Notes: generated by a model from the letters alone, not told the origin. DNA of 64,000 nt from Tannerellaceae bacterium (GCA_031257015.1 JAIRPK010000065.1:1-64000); one strand, 5' to 3'; positions 9,125 to 18,577 are shown, numbered from the stretch's first letter. Made by a program: numbers and translations.

Positions 9125-9670
9125 TTATTCGGTTTTGTTCGTTTTCTTGTACTCCGATTCTACGGCGAATCTGCATTGTATGGCGGCTATCGGAATGGAA
9201 AGGATTATGCCGTAAATAATGTTGGTGATTATTCCTTGAATTGTGTATTGTATCGGTGTCAGTCCGGCAATTGTTGATATTACTTCGCTTTCTACTTCCG
9301 GGCTAACGTTCATGTTTTTTACGAATATGCCGACTTGCTCTATTATTGCCGACATGTATTCGGGACTTGCTATGTAGCGGTAAAAAATGTATTGTGGGAT
9401 TGCTTCTATAAGGCTGGCGAAAAAGTAGAGGAGTATGCCAAATTTCCATGCCAGGGAGAAGCTTATCTTTCCGCCAATTACTACTTTGTAAATGCTTGTC
9501 AGCATATAGGCATATGCAATGGTAACTGGTGCAAGTATAATGCTTGAATAACTAAAGAGGGGAAAGAATGTCCCGATTATAAATAATGTGTATTTGAATA
9601 TCCAAAAGCCGCCTAATTGCAATCCTTGCAGCATCGCCGCTTTTATGACCTGATTGTTTTTTTCTTCCAT
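9125..9670 (-). CDS. DUF4199 domain membrane protein
   Basis: Integral membrane protein of 181 aa with four predicted hydrophobic segments (about residues 13-35, 42-62, 73-92 and 132-165). This matches the DUF4199 family, found in Bacteroidota usually just upstream of a GT2 gene. No catalytic motif is seen. It is the first cistron of the minus-strand operon running to 4.8 kb. The SRP RNA gene ends only about 17 bp upstream, so the two may share a transcript. Confidence 0.8.
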   Translation of the reverse strand: MEEKNNQVIKAAMLQGLQLGGFWIFKYTLFIIGTFFPLFSYSSIILAPVTIAYAYMLTSIYKVVIGGKISFSLAWKFGILLYFFASLIEAIPQYIFYRYIASPEYMSAIIEQVGIFVKNMNVSPEVESEVISTIAGLTPIQYTIQGIITNIIYGIILSIPIAAIQCRFAVESEYKKTNKTE

Positions 9671-9687
9671 GATATTTAATGAAAAAT

Positions 9688-9785
9688 GGGTAAGCTTACT
9701 ACATCGCGCCGCTACAACCTGCGTACCCTTGCTGCGGTCAGGCCCTGGGGGAGTTCCGAGGGAGCTTGCCGTGTAGGACTTACCC
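9688..9785 (-). ncRNA. ffs: Signal recognition particle RNA (bacterial small type)
   Basis: On the minus strand the 98-nt stretch starts GGGTAAGTCCTACA and ends TGTAGTAAGCTTACCC, so the ends form a long closing stem. The apical part reads CCCAGGGCC then TGA then CCGCAGCAAGGG, which fits the conserved SRP domain IV (CAGG...AGCA asymmetric loop). A perfect -7 element lies just upstream. The apical tetraloop differs from the common GGAA. A small overlapping open frame here is an artefact. Confidence 0.85.
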
Positions 9786-9789
9786 GGTG

Positions 9790-9797
9790 CAAAGATA
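9790..9797 (-). promoter_or_regulatory. Bacteroidota -7 element TATCTTTG of the SRP RNA
   Basis: Perfect TATCTTTG on the minus strand, placing transcription start at about 9784-9785, exactly the 5' end of the predicted SRP RNA stem. Confidence 0.8.
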
Positions 9798-9973
9798 TGT
9801 TTTTTTCGGGATATGCAAATTATTTTTCGGATTTGTTTGCTTATGTATTTTATGGAGGGAGTTGCTGGAGGCTTTGCTTTGCGTTTATTTCTTGGGGTAG
9901 CTGGATATTGTTTTTGCCTGGGCTGGAAAGTTTTTTATGTTGTCTGGCGAGGATTTCTTTTTCGCCTGAATGG

Positions 9974-10891
9974 TTATATGTGGCAGAGGCGTCCCTGCTT
10001 TGCGCCCCGTTCTTCCATGCGCTTCTCGATTTTGGCTGTTATGACGTGGTTTTTCATGCCCCAGCAGGGGGCGATTAGCAGATTGGACGGCGATTGGGAG
10101 ATAAAGCGTTCCACGGCGATGCTGGGGGGTAGTCGTTCAATGAAGTCTATGGCCAGATCAATGTATTCGTCAACGCCGGGGATGTAAAATTGCTCCGGTG
10201 CGTCGGCGTATTCTTGTGCCATTTTTGTGTGGCGTATGATTTGGAGCTGATGGAGCTTGACTGTTGCAAGGGGGAGGCGGGAAATGGCGTCGGCGTGCGA
10301 CAGAATCTCTTCGCGTGTCTCGCCGGGAAGGCCGAGGATGAGGTGAGCGCCGACGAGGAGGCTGCGATTGGCAGTGCGGAGTATGGCGTCTTTGGATTCA
10401 TCGAATGTATGGCCGCGATTGATGCGCACAAGTGTCCGGTTTAAGCTGCTTTCTACGCCGTATTCGATCATTACGAAGCGGTTTTGCGAGAGATTTGCGA
10501 AATAGTCAAGGAGGTTTTCGGACATGCAGTCCGGACGGGTGCCGATGATGAGGCCGACGACGGAGGGGTGGTGGAGGGCTTCTTCGTAGAGGCTGAATAA
10601 TCGCTTTTCGTCGCCGTAAGTATTTGTATAGGATTGAAAGTAGGCTAAATATTGCATTGCGGGATATTTGCGGGAGAAGAACTCTATTCCTTCCTGCATC
10701 TGTTCGCCGACGCTTTTGCCCGTAAGGCAGTATTCTGGACTGAACGTTTGGTTGTTGCAATATGTGCATCCGCCTTTTCCCTTACGACCGTCGCGATTGG
10801 GGCATGTAAGGCCTGCATTTATGGATATTTTTTGCACTTTAGTCTGAAAATGTTCTTTCAAAAAGGCTCCGTAATCTTTGTATCTGCTCAT
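9974..10891 (-). CDS. TIGR01212/YhcC family radical SAM protein
   Basis: Radical SAM protein, 305 aa. The iron-sulfur cysteines are C30, C42 and C45 in the block GLTCPNRDG...GGCTYC, the spacing typical of the YhcC/Elp3-like group. Other family motifs are QSYTNTYG, GTRPDCM, IEYGVES and HLILGLPGE. The substrate of this family is not firmly established. It is monocistronic with a TATCTTCG promoter at 10916-10923. Confidence 0.9.
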   Translation of the reverse strand: MSRYKDYGAFLKEHFQTKVQKISINAGLTCPNRDGRKGKGGCTYCNNQTFSPEYCLTGKSVGEQMQEGIEFFSRKYPAMQYLAYFQSYTNTYGDEKRLFSLYEEALHHPSVVGLIIGTRPDCMSENLLDYFANLSQNRFVMIEYGVESSLNRTLVRINRGHTFDESKDAILRTANRSLLVGAHLILGLPGETREEILSHADAISRLPLATVKLHQLQIIRHTKMAQEYADAPEQFYIPGVDEYIDLAIDFIERLPPSIAVERFISQSPSNLLIAPCWGMKNHVITAKIEKRMEERGAKQGRLCHI

Positions 10892-10915
10892 ATTGTTTAT
10901 TCTAATTTCGGAGGA

Positions 10916-10923
10916 CGAAGATA
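10916..10923 (-). promoter_or_regulatory. Bacteroidota -7 element TATCTTCG (yhcC-like gene)
   Basis: A one-mismatch TAnnTTTG variant, 25 bp upstream of the ATG at 10891 on the minus strand. The same TATCTTCG variant precedes ftcD. Confidence 0.5.
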
Positions 10924-12127
10924 GTAATTTATATTGGAATATTTTTCTTCCTGGAAAAGAATTTTTTAAGGCTGTTTTTAGATTTTATTGGCTTTATATT
11001 GAATATTTTATATGGCTTTATTTTTTAGTTTATTTTTATCTCAGGTATTTGATACTTATACTTATTTTATTTTAATGTATTTCGCTTTGTTTATTCAATG
11101 TTTTTCTTGATTCTTACAGTTCATTTTTTTTATTGAGGTTGATTAGACTGATTTTTTAATCTGTCGGATATTTTTTTATCGGTCTGCTTTTGTTTGTATA
11201 ATCTTCATTGCAATTGCAGGGGAGCGGTGTCTTGTGTTCTTGTCTTAATTAGTTTTTTGTTGCCGGCATCAAAAAAAATATTTTTCCGGAAATAGACTGG
11301 CTGTATCAGCTTGCTGATGAAATCAGGCAAGGTTTCGTAACTTATTGTATTCTCGTTCTTTAAAGGGTATTTAGAAAGAAAAAGTATTGCCTGAATAATC
11401 GGATTTCTGTCTTCCCAAACTAGTTTTGGGGATTCCCAAATCGTTTTTGGGAAGTCCCAAATCATTTTTGGGGATTCCCAAATTGCTTTTGGGAAGTCCC
11501 AAATCATTTTTGGGGATTCCGAAATTGTTTTTGGGAAGTCCCAAATCGTTTTTGGGGATTCCGAAATTGTTTTTGGGAAGTCCCAAATCGTTTTTGGGGA
11601 TTCCGAAATTGCTTTTGGGGAGTCCCAAATCGTTTTTGGGGATTCCCAAAATTGCTTTTGGAAACAGCAAATTTTGATTTGGAGATGCAAAAATAATATT
11701 TTTTTAGTTTAATCCAACATCTTGTTTGTTTTTTTTCGGTCGCTAGTGGTTTTAATGCAAAAAAAATCATTTGAACATGATTTGAATAACGAAACAATCT
11801 TGGTTGCCGTTAAAATGTTTATCTTTTGCAGGGATTATTATTTGGTTTAATTGAGAATAATTGAGTAGCGAGATTGATAAATGGATAATCTTGTTATTTT
11901 TTGAGTTTTTTTATACTTAAATCAGGCAAGAATAAGGTTAATATGTTTGATGTTTTTTTTGTTATTGCAATTGGGTAGTGTAGCGTTTGTTTTTGGTATA
12001 TATTTAATATATAAAGCTTTATTTTAATCGGTTTTTAATTCGTTTTTTTATTAATGATGCTGTTTATTCTTTCGTTTCATGTACGTGAAATGAAAATAGG
12101 GACACTGGGATTAACGGATATGTTAAC
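10924..12127. other. Long T-rich intergenic region containing array A
   Basis: About 1.2 kb without a supportable gene, strongly T-rich on the plus strand. Apart from the palindromic array at 11414-11661, I see no RNA gene or transposase. On the minus strand an open frame runs through the array into a protein-like tail (about 11400-11205), possibly a decayed gene of the kind found beside other arrays, but I cannot identify it. Confidence 0.4.
11414..11661. repeat. 21-bp palindromic tandem array, CCCAAA type (array A)
   Basis: Twelve units of exactly 21 bp start at 11414 and every 21 bp after. Each has the interrupted palindrome CCCAAA-n5-TTTGGG (some start CCGAAA) followed by a four-base linker. 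The linkers GATT and AAGT alternate strictly, so the higher-order unit is a 42-bp dimer. The 21-bp period keeps several reading frames open on both strands as heptapeptide repeats, which I take to be a by-product. The same unit makes array B at 29.0 kb. Confidence 0.93.
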
Positions 12128-13207
12128 CTATTTGAGAAAAAAGCGGCGGTAATAGGAAAGGCAGAGCGTCGTTAGCGGAAGGGCGATTATCAATCCGACA
12201 AAGCCGAGGAGAGAACCCCAAATTGAGAGGGACAAAAGGATTATTGCGGGGTTCATTCCCATTGCCTTGCCCATGATTCGGGGGATGAGGATGAGGTCTT
12301 GGATACATTGGACGATGACCAGGACGATTATTCCCAATCCGAATATTATCCAGAAATTCTGACCTGTCTCGGCGGCTTTTAAAAGGCTTAATAAAATCAT
12401 GGGAATGAGGCCGATGGCTTGTAAATAGGGGATGAGGTTGAGAAGGCCAATAAAGAGGCCGAGCGTGACGCCGAGGGGGAAGTCTATAATCCTGAAGCCA
12501 ATGGCCAGCAGGCTTCCGACGATGAGGGCGATCAGCGACTGGCCGCGAAAATACCGGTTCATGCTGCTCTCAACGTCTATGGCAAGCTCCAGGACGAAGG
12601 GGCGGTATTTGTCGGGGATGAGTTTCTTCCATCCGTTGGCAATCTTTTCATAGTCGAGGAGAATGAAGATGAAATAGAGGAATATGACAAAAATGATGGC
12701 GAGGCTTATGATAATGGAAACGGTGTTTGTGAAAAGATTCCACAGCCGGGGGGCGACTTCTTTAACGAGGCTGCTTAGACTGTCTTTGCTTAGCATGTCA
12801 ATCGCTCGTTCCAGATCGAGGTTGTTCCATAAATACTCTTGCCATGCCTGGGGTATGAACGGGATATATGTTGAATCGGAGGCCTTGCGCATGAGAAGGA
12901 TCGTTTTTTCGGCTTCTTCGGTTATGGATGGAATGAGCAGCATAAGCAAAGAGCTGATGAGGATGAGCAGGGAGAGGAGGACGGCGGAAATGGACAGGGG
13001 GCGGCTTTTGAATTTTAATTTGTACTGGAAAAAACGGACAAGTGGCTGCATCAGATAGGCTAAAAGCCAGGCAATAAGGAAGGGGAGAAGGGCATTTTTC
13101 AGCAGTGCGAGAAGATAAAGGGCGCCGGCAATCAGCAATGCGCTGAAAAGGATGCGGGCGGCGCGATCGAAGGTGAACGGTTTGTCGAACAGGGGAGGCA
13201 TGGGCAT
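12128..13207 (-). CDS. AI-2E family transporter (permease)
   Basis: Polytopic membrane protein, 359 aa, of the AI-2E/PerM family. It shows hydrophobic segments near the N-terminus (ILFSALLIAGALYLLALL), two helices near residues 60-105, a long soluble insert, then four to five C-terminal helices including VGSLLAIGFRIIDFPLG and LGFVGLIIALPL. Family members are proposed to export small molecules or to act as Na+/H+ antiporters; the substrate is unknown. The ATG at 13207 is chosen because the minus-strand promoter element (13247-13240) lies inside the longer open frame. Confidence 0.85.
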   Translation of the reverse strand: MPMPPLFDKPFTFDRAARILFSALLIAGALYLLALLKNALLPFLIAWLLAYLMQPLVRFFQYKLKFKSRPLSISAVLLSLLILISSLLMLLIPSITEEAEKTILLMRKASDSTYIPFIPQAWQEYLWNNLDLERAIDMLSKDSLSSLVKEVAPRLWNLFTNTVSIIISLAIIFVIFLYFIFILLDYEKIANGWKKLIPDKYRPFVLELAIDVESSMNRYFRGQSLIALIVGSLLAIGFRIIDFPLGVTLGLFIGLLNLIPYLQAIGLIPMILLSLLKAAETGQNFWIIFGLGIIVLVIVQCIQDLILIPRIMGKAMGMNPAIILLSLSIWGSLLGFVGLIIALPLTTLCLSYYRRFFLK

Positions 13208-13224
13208 AGCTATATTATTTGTTT

Positions 13225-13232
13225 TAAATTTG
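13225..13232 (+). promoter_or_regulatory. Bacteroidota -7 element TAAATTTG (dacB)
   Basis: Plus-strand TAnnTTTG about 27 bp before the dacB start. It is only 7 bp away from the opposing element of the AI-2E gene, so the two transcripts start within a shared divergent promoter and may interfere. Confidence 0.5.
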
Positions 13233-13239
13233 TGTTCAA

Positions 13240-13247
13240 CAAAGTTA
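13240..13247 (-). promoter_or_regulatory. Bacteroidota -7 element TAACTTTG (AI-2E gene)
   Basis: Minus-strand TAnnTTTG, about 33 bp upstream of the ATG at 13207. Confidence 0.5.
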
Positions 13248-13258
13248 AATGATATATT

Positions 13259-14734
13259 ATGAATCGCAACAGTTTGATTTTTCTTTATTTTATTTGTCTG
13301 ACTGTCTTTGCGGATGCGCAAACGCCTCCGGCTTTAAGGCGGTTTCTTGCGTTGAAGTCGCTTGCCGGAGCTTCGGTTTCGCTAATGGCCAGGGATGTGG
13401 CGAGCGGGGATACGTTATATGCCTACGGAGAACGCCGGGAACTGACGCCGGCTTCGGTAATGAAACTTGTTACTACTGCCGCTGCACTGGAAATTTTGGG
13501 GGAGGAATATCGTTATTTGACTTCTGTTGAGTATGACGGGGTTATACGTGATGATATTCTTGATGGGAATATTTACATTAAGGGCAGTGGGGATCCTACG
13601 CTGGGTTCGGCGCATTTTTCTCCTGATCGTGAATCTTTTTCTCCTGATGATAATACGTTTGCGCCGCAATGGGTGGATGCGTTGTTGAGGGCGGGGATTA
13701 AAAACGTAAAAGGGAATGTGGTGGCTGATGAGAGTGTTTTTGATTCTGAGGGTATTTCGATGAAATGGTTGAGCGAGGATCTTGGCAGTTATTATGGGGC
13801 GGGGAGTTATGGGTTGTCGGTTTTTGATAATTTATGTAAGATATATGTTGATGCCGGTGCGGTTGGAACGAAGCCTGAACTGGCGACTTGCGTTCCACAA
13901 ATGCCGGGTCTGTGTTTTCATAATTATTTGACTGCGGCGACTTCGACGGCTGACAGTGTTTATGTTGTCGGGGCGCCTTACTCGAATGACCGTTATTTGT
14001 ATGGTATTGTTCCGGCGAATACGAAGCGGCATGTTGTTCGGGGGGATATTCCTGATCCTCCGTTGTTTTTGGCTACGTATATATATATGTATATGCAATC
14101 GTCGGGGATTGGTATTACCGGTTCTCCAACGTCTTTTCGTATTTTGAGCGAGAGTAATCAATGGCGACCGGGGGTGAGGAAAAGAATTGCTGTTACGCAG
14201 TCGCCATCTCTTCGTGAAATCGTGCGCGTTGTTAATGAGAGGAGTCATAATTTGTATGCCGATGCTCTGTTTAAAACTCTTGGGCTTTCTTATTTGCCAA
14301 GGCAGGGAGAAAAGGTGTCGTCTTTCGGCAAGGGGGCGAAAATTGTTCGCGAGCATTGGGCGAAGAATGGTATGGATGTATCTTCGCTTTGGATGTTTGA
14401 CGGTAGCGGACTGGCTATTACGGATAAGGTGACTGCCGGCTTTCTGTGTGATTTGCTGACGTATATGGCGGTTAAATCTCCGCAGTCCGAGGCTTTCGTT
14501 TCTTCTTTGCCAATGGCCGGAATGGAAGGTTCGGTGCGGAATTTTCTTCGCGGGTCTGCTCTTCAGGGAAAGGCTCGGCTGAAAAGTGGGGGTATGAGCC
14601 GAGTTCGCTCTTATGCAGGTTACATTGACAAGGGTGGGAAGAGGTATGCTGTGGCTGTAATCGTGAATAATTACAGTGGGGCTGTTCAGGCGATTGTGCA
14701 TGATTTGGAAAATCTTTTGCTTGAGCTTTTTTAG
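13259..14734 (+). CDS. dacB: D-alanyl-D-alanine carboxypeptidase/endopeptidase (PBP4, peptidase S13)
   Basis: Class C penicillin-binding protein, 491 aa, that trims or cleaves peptidoglycan cross-links in the periplasm. A signal peptide (LIFLYFICLTVFADA) is cleaved about residue 20. The three active-site motifs are present: SxxK as S66-V-M-K69, SxN as SHN in NERSHNLYADAL, and KTG as KSGG near residue 442. The large insert after motif 1 is normal for the S13 family. It is divergent from the AI-2E gene and has its own promoter. In this KSG variant the usual Thr is a Ser, which is common. Confidence 0.93.
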   Translation: MNRNSLIFLYFICLTVFADAQTPPALRRFLALKSLAGASVSLMARDVASGDTLYAYGERRELTPASVMKLVTTAAALEILGEEYRYLTSVEYDGVIRDDILDGNIYIKGSGDPTLGSAHFSPDRESFSPDDNTFAPQWVDALLRAGIKNVKGNVVADESVFDSEGISMKWLSEDLGSYYGAGSYGLSVFDNLCKIYVDAGAVGTKPELATCVPQMPGLCFHNYLTAATSTADSVYVVGAPYSNDRYLYGIVPANTKRHVVRGDIPDPPLFLATYIYMYMQSSGIGITGSPTSFRILSESNQWRPGVRKRIAVTQSPSLREIVRVVNERSHNLYADALFKTLGLSYLPRQGEKVSSFGKGAKIVREHWAKNGMDVSSLWMFDGSGLAITDKVTAGFLCDLLTYMAVKSPQSEAFVSSLPMAGMEGSVRNFLRGSALQGKARLKSGGMSRVRSYAGYIDKGGKRYAVAVIVNNYSGAVQAIVHDLENLLLELF

Positions 14735-14909
14735 TTCTTTGTCAGGATATAAGCATCTTTGTTATCAGTCGGTGGCCTTCTGGTTGTTTTGGAATTGTGG
14801 AGCGGGATGAATATAAAGAGTGGGTGGGAGAGATAAATTTATCGGGGGAATGTATTGAGTTGTTAAAAAATATGCCTGGTTTTGGCCTGTAAACTCGAAA
14901 AAAAATAAC

Positions 14910-14917
14910 TATCTTCG
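14910..14917 (+). promoter_or_regulatory. Bacteroidota -7 element TATCTTCG (ftcD operon)
   Basis: TAnnTTTG variant about 20 bp before the ATG at 14937; it drives the ftcD-trmB-mrp operon. Confidence 0.5.
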
Positions 14918-14936
14918 TGCGAAATACGACTAAAGC

Positions 14937-15839
14937 ATGACTCAATACCATCATATAATAGAATCTGTTCCTAATTTCAGCGAAGGGCGCAACCAAGAGA
15001 CGGTGGAGGAAATTGTTAATGTTTTCCGAGCGAAAGAAGGCGTAAAGCTTTTGAATTACAGTTGCGATCCGGATCATAACCGAATGGTTGCAACTATTGT
15101 CGGCGAGCCGGCTGCATTGAAAGCTGTGATAATCGAATCGGCAGGAAAAGCGATTGAACGGATCGACCTGAACTTGCATCGGGGGGAGCATCCGCGAATT
15201 GGGGCTGTCGATGTTATTCCTTTTATTCCAATAAAAGGGTGCACGATGGAGGATGCTGTTTCCTTGTCGAAAGAAGTTGGGAGTGAGCTTGCCTCAATTT
15301 ACAAATTGCCCGTGCTTCTTTATGAAAAATCAGCCTCGGCTCCGCATCGAGAGAATCTGGCCAACGTAAGAAAAGGAGAGTTTGAAGGACTGGATGCAAA
15401 GTTCCTTCTTCCAGAATGGAAACCTGACTATGGCGAGCCAATAAAGCATCCTACGGCTGGAGCAACGGCTGTCGGCGCAAGGAAACCGCTAATCGCCTAC
15501 AACGTTATCCTCGGAACGGACAGACTAGACATAGCTGAAAGTATCGCAAAGAGAGTTCGGCATAGCAGTGGAGGACTTCGATGCTGTAAGGCTATGGGTG
15601 TCGAAATGAAACAAAAAGGTCTAGTGCAGGTTTCCATGAATCTTACAGATTATTCGCTTACGTCTGTTTATCAGGCTTTCGAGATGGTGAAGATGGAGGC
15701 GAACAGGTTTGGAACTCCGGTGATGGGGAGTGAATTGATCGGGTTGATGCCGTTGGAGGCGTTAGTAGATGTGGCAGCGTATTATTTAGGATTGGAAAAC
15801 TTTTCCGTTAATAATGTTTTGGAGTACAAACTCAATTAA
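14937..15839 (+). CDS. ftcD: Glutamate formimidoyltransferase
   Basis: Transfers the formimino group of N-formimino-glutamate to tetrahydrofolate in histidine degradation. The protein is 300 aa and holds only the transferase domain; the cyclodeaminase domain of the animal enzyme is absent, as usual in Bacteroidota. Family motifs are ESVPNFSEGRN at residues 9-19, the HNRMV block, HPRIGAVDVIPFIP near residue 85 and NVILGTDRLDIA. Other hut genes are not in the window. It is the first cistron, 18 bp before trmB, and is expressed with housekeeping genes. Confidence 0.95.
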   Translation: MTQYHHIIESVPNFSEGRNQETVEEIVNVFRAKEGVKLLNYSCDPDHNRMVATIVGEPAALKAVIIESAGKAIERIDLNLHRGEHPRIGAVDVIPFIPIKGCTMEDAVSLSKEVGSELASIYKLPVLLYEKSASAPHRENLANVRKGEFEGLDAKFLLPEWKPDYGEPIKHPTAGATAVGARKPLIAYNVILGTDRLDIAESIAKRVRHSSGGLRCCKAMGVEMKQKGLVQVSMNLTDYSLTSVYQAFEMVKMEANRFGTPVMGSELIGLMPLEALVDVAAYYLGLENFSVNNVLEYKLN

Positions 15840-15857
15840 AAAAAATAAATTAAGCTT

Positions 15858-16658
15858 ATGGGAAAAAATAAAATACTCAAGTTTGATGAAATCTCAGGCT
15901 TCCCGCACGTCTTTCAATATCCATTTGCCAAGTTGCAGGCTGAAGGCTTTGACATGAAGGGCGTTTGGAATGAAAACTTTTTCGGCAATACGAATCCTAT
16001 TGTTCTTGAATTGGGATGTGGCAAAGGCGAATATACGGTCGGGCTAGCCCAGGCATTTCCTGAAAAAAACTTTATCGGCATTGACATTAAAGGAGCACGC
16101 ATGTGGAGCGGGGCAAGAGAATCTTTTAAGGCGGGAATGACCAATGTTGCTTTTCTGAGGATCAATATTGAGCTGATTGATTCCTTTTTCGCGCCTAATG
16201 AGGTTGATGAAATATGGCTAACCTTTCCTGACCCGCAGATGAAAAAATATAATAAGAGATTAACTTCAAGTCCTTTTATGAAATTGTACAGCCAGATTAT
16301 GAAGCGCAATGGCCTAGTGCATCTGAAAACGGACAGTAAATTTCTTTATTCTTATACGCTGGAAATGTTGAAGGCTAATCAATTGCCGATTCTTCATCGA
16401 ATTGAAGATCTTTATCAGTCGAATGAAGTAGATCAATTTCTGAATATAAGAACCTTCTACGAGCAACAATGGCTGGCACGAGGGATAACCATTAAATATA
16501 TCTGCTTTGTTTGCGAGCATAGGCGGAATTACATAGAGCCGGAAATTGAAATCGAATGGGACGGTTATCGAAGTTTTAATCGTGGCAGACTTAACTCGCT
16601 GAGCATGGGCGGTGCTTCTTTATCTAATACTAATGATGCAAATGAAAGTATATCCTAA
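15858..16658 (+). CDS. trmB: tRNA (guanine-N7-)-methyltransferase
   Basis: Makes m7G46 in the variable loop of tRNA with SAM. The 266-aa protein has the SAM-binding motif VLELGCGKGEYTVGLA near residue 50, NFIGIDIKGARMW, and the TrmB signature WLTFPDPQMKKYNKRL near residue 118. The C-terminal tail (NYIEPEIEIEWDGYRSFNRG) is a little longer than in Proteobacteria. Its 3' end overlaps the start of the mrp gene, so the two are translationally coupled. Confidence 0.95.
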   Translation: MGKNKILKFDEISGFPHVFQYPFAKLQAEGFDMKGVWNENFFGNTNPIVLELGCGKGEYTVGLAQAFPEKNFIGIDIKGARMWSGARESFKAGMTNVAFLRINIELIDSFFAPNEVDEIWLTFPDPQMKKYNKRLTSSPFMKLYSQIMKRNGLVHLKTDSKFLYSYTLEMLKANQLPILHRIEDLYQSNEVDQFLNIRTFYEQQWLARGITIKYICFVCEHRRNYIEPEIEIEWDGYRSFNRGRLNSLSMGGASLSNTNDANESIS

Positions 16659-17700
16659 ACTTATCCTCGAAGCTCTCGAAAAAGTTCGTTATCCAGGTAC
16701 TGGCAAAGACATAGTTGCCCTCGGTATGGTTAACGATGACATCCGAATAGATGGTAACTCCGTAAGTTTTTCTATCTCCTTCGACAAGCAGAACGATCCG
16801 TTCATAAAATCGGTAATAAAAGCTGCAGAAGCGGCAATAATCACTTATGTAGATAAGGACATTGACATAAAAGGGCGTATAACTGCCGTTGCCCGACCGA
16901 AGGTGCAGCCTGTTGCTGCAGAAATATTGCCTGGTGTTAAGCATATCATTGCCGTAGCCTCAGGGAAAGGGGGAGTAGGTAAAAGTACCATAGCTGCGAA
17001 CCTTGCTGTTGCTTTTGCCGTAAAAGGTTATAGTGTCGGATTGCTGGATGCTGATATTTACGGGCCGTCTCAACCTAAAATGTTTTGTATGGAGGATGTT
17101 CGCCCGCTAAGCGTGAATGTTGATGGGCGAGACTTGATTGAGCCGGTGGAGAATTATGGAGTAAAGCTTCTCTCCATTGGCTTTTTTATTGAGAAGGAAA
17201 GCGCTGTGCTTTGGCGTGGACCTATGGCCGGCAATGCGTTTAAACAATTGACGGAGGAGACGGACTGGGGAGAGCTGGATTTTCTTCTTATCGACCTGCC
17301 TCCGGGTACCAGCGATATTCATCTGACAATGGCGCAAACATTGAAGTTAGCTGGAGCTATTATTGTGACTACTCCGCAGGCTGTTGCTCTGGCTGACGCG
17401 AGAAAGGGGTACAGTATGTTTGTGAATGATAAAATTAATGTCCCAGTCCTTGGATTGGTCGAGAATATGGCGTGGTTTACTCCTGCTGAATTGCCGGAAA
17501 ACAAGTACTATATTTTCGGGAAAGACGGAGGCAAGTTTTTGGCTGAACAACTTGGCGTCCCGTTACTCGGACAGATTCCTATTGTTGAAAGTATTCGGGA
17601 AAGCGGAGATTCGGGGATGCCAGTTGCATTGGAACCTGATAGCGTAACCGGTGCTGCTTTCCATTTTTTGGCGCAAAGAATAGCCGAGCGTCTGGCTTAG
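16642..17700 (+). CDS. mrp: Mrp/NBP35-type iron-sulfur carrier ATPase
   Basis: P-loop ATPase thought to bind and deliver Fe-S clusters, 352 aa from the chosen ATG. An N-terminal MIP18/DUF59 domain (about residues 1-90) precedes the deviant Walker A VASGKGGVGKSTIAANLA, then DADIYGPSQPKMF, RGPMAGNAFKQ and DLPPGTSDIHLT. The CxxC pair found near the C-terminus of many Mrp proteins is not present; the equivalent stretch reads NMAWFTPAELPENKYY, as in other Bacteroidota as far as I recall. Starts at 16612, 16633 and 16636 are also possible; all overlap trmB. Confidence 0.92.
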   Translation: MKVYPKLILEALEKVRYPGTGKDIVALGMVNDDIRIDGNSVSFSISFDKQNDPFIKSVIKAAEAAIITYVDKDIDIKGRITAVARPKVQPVAAEILPGVKHIIAVASGKGGVGKSTIAANLAVAFAVKGYSVGLLDADIYGPSQPKMFCMEDVRPLSVNVDGRDLIEPVENYGVKLLSIGFFIEKESAVLWRGPMAGNAFKQLTEETDWGELDFLLIDLPPGTSDIHLTMAQTLKLAGAIIVTTPQAVALADARKGYSMFVNDKINVPVLGLVENMAWFTPAELPENKYYIFGKDGGKFLAEQLGVPLLGQIPIVESIRESGDSGMPVALEPDSVTGAAFHFLAQRIAERLA

Positions 17701-17770
17701 CTCGCAGTCCTTAGTTTTCAGTTATCTGTTGTTACTTTCGAGTAGGAAATGGAAGGCTAATGACTGTAAA

Positions 17771-18571
17771 TTAAGAATGCCACAATTCTGATGGTTTTGT
17801 CCGGTTTAAAACGCTAAGATTGACATCTTCTCCAGTTCGTATGCCGGATTGAAGAAGTCGTTCGGAAATAGTTTTGTATGCTAATTCGGGAAGATTGTTG
17901 TCGCCGCTAAGGTGACATAGCCAGATGTCTTTTAAATGGGGGCTGTAATGATTGGCCAAATATTCGGCGGTCTCTTGATTGCTTAAATGTCCCATCGAGC
18001 CGCCGACGCGCTCTTTAAGTTGCTGGGGATAGACGCCATGTTGAAGCATGTCAATGTCGTAGTTCGCTTCAATTACCAGATGGTTGGCGCGGGCTATGTA
18101 TTTGCTTGCCGTGGGCGTGATGTACCCCATGTCGGAGGCAAAGACGAATGTATGGCCGGGCGTTTCGATGAGATAGCCTACGCAGTCGCTGGCATCGTGA
18201 GGAACTTCAAAGGCCGTGACGAGGAAGCTGCGGATGGCGAACTCTTTTTCCTTTTCAATTATAACGTATGATGAAATCGGCGGATGTTTTACATATACGC
18301 TTTTGTTTATCCCGGCGATAACAGGGCGGGTGGCATATATCGGAATATTATACTTGTCGCTCAAACTACCGACGGTCTTTATGTGGTCAGAATGGTCGTG
18401 GGTGACTAGGACGGCGTTTATTTGACTTATATCCAAATCCATGTCTTTGAGACTGCGACGGATATGGCTGAAGGCAATTCCGGCATCTATCAGTAAATGG
18501 CAGTCTGGGAGGCCGAGGTAGTAACAATTACCATGGCTGCTGCTCCTCATGCTAAGGAAAGTTAGTTTCAT
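17771..18571 (-). CDS. MBL-fold hydrolase, WalJ/YycJ type
   Basis: Metallo-beta-lactamase-fold protein, 266 aa. It has the N-terminal SSSHGNCYYLG, LLIDAG, the metal motif THDHSDHIKTV near residue 57, FASDMGYITP, and the late HLSGDNNLPE. This pattern matches the WalJ/YycJ group of putative exonucleases. It lies 6 bp after the asparaginase gene and is probably co-transcribed with it. The substrate is inferred only from family. Confidence 0.85.
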   Translation of the reverse strand: MKLTFLSMRSSSHGNCYYLGLPDCHLLIDAGIAFSHIRRSLKDMDLDISQINAVLVTHDHSDHIKTVGSLSDKYNIPIYATRPVIAGINKSVYVKHPPISSYVIIEKEKEFAIRSFLVTAFEVPHDASDCVGYLIETPGHTFVFASDMGYITPTASKYIARANHLVIEANYDIDMLQHGVYPQQLKERVGGSMGHLSNQETAEYLANHYSPHLKDIWLCHLSGDNNLPELAYKTISERLLQSGIRTGEDVNLSVLNRTKPSELWHS

Positions 18572-18577
18572 GGCCTG

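Noticed and set aside
11205..11690. Long minus-strand frame of SPKTIWDFPKT-like heptads over array A
   Set aside because: Several frames on both strands stay open because the unit is 21 bp and palindromic; no promoter or signal favours this one.
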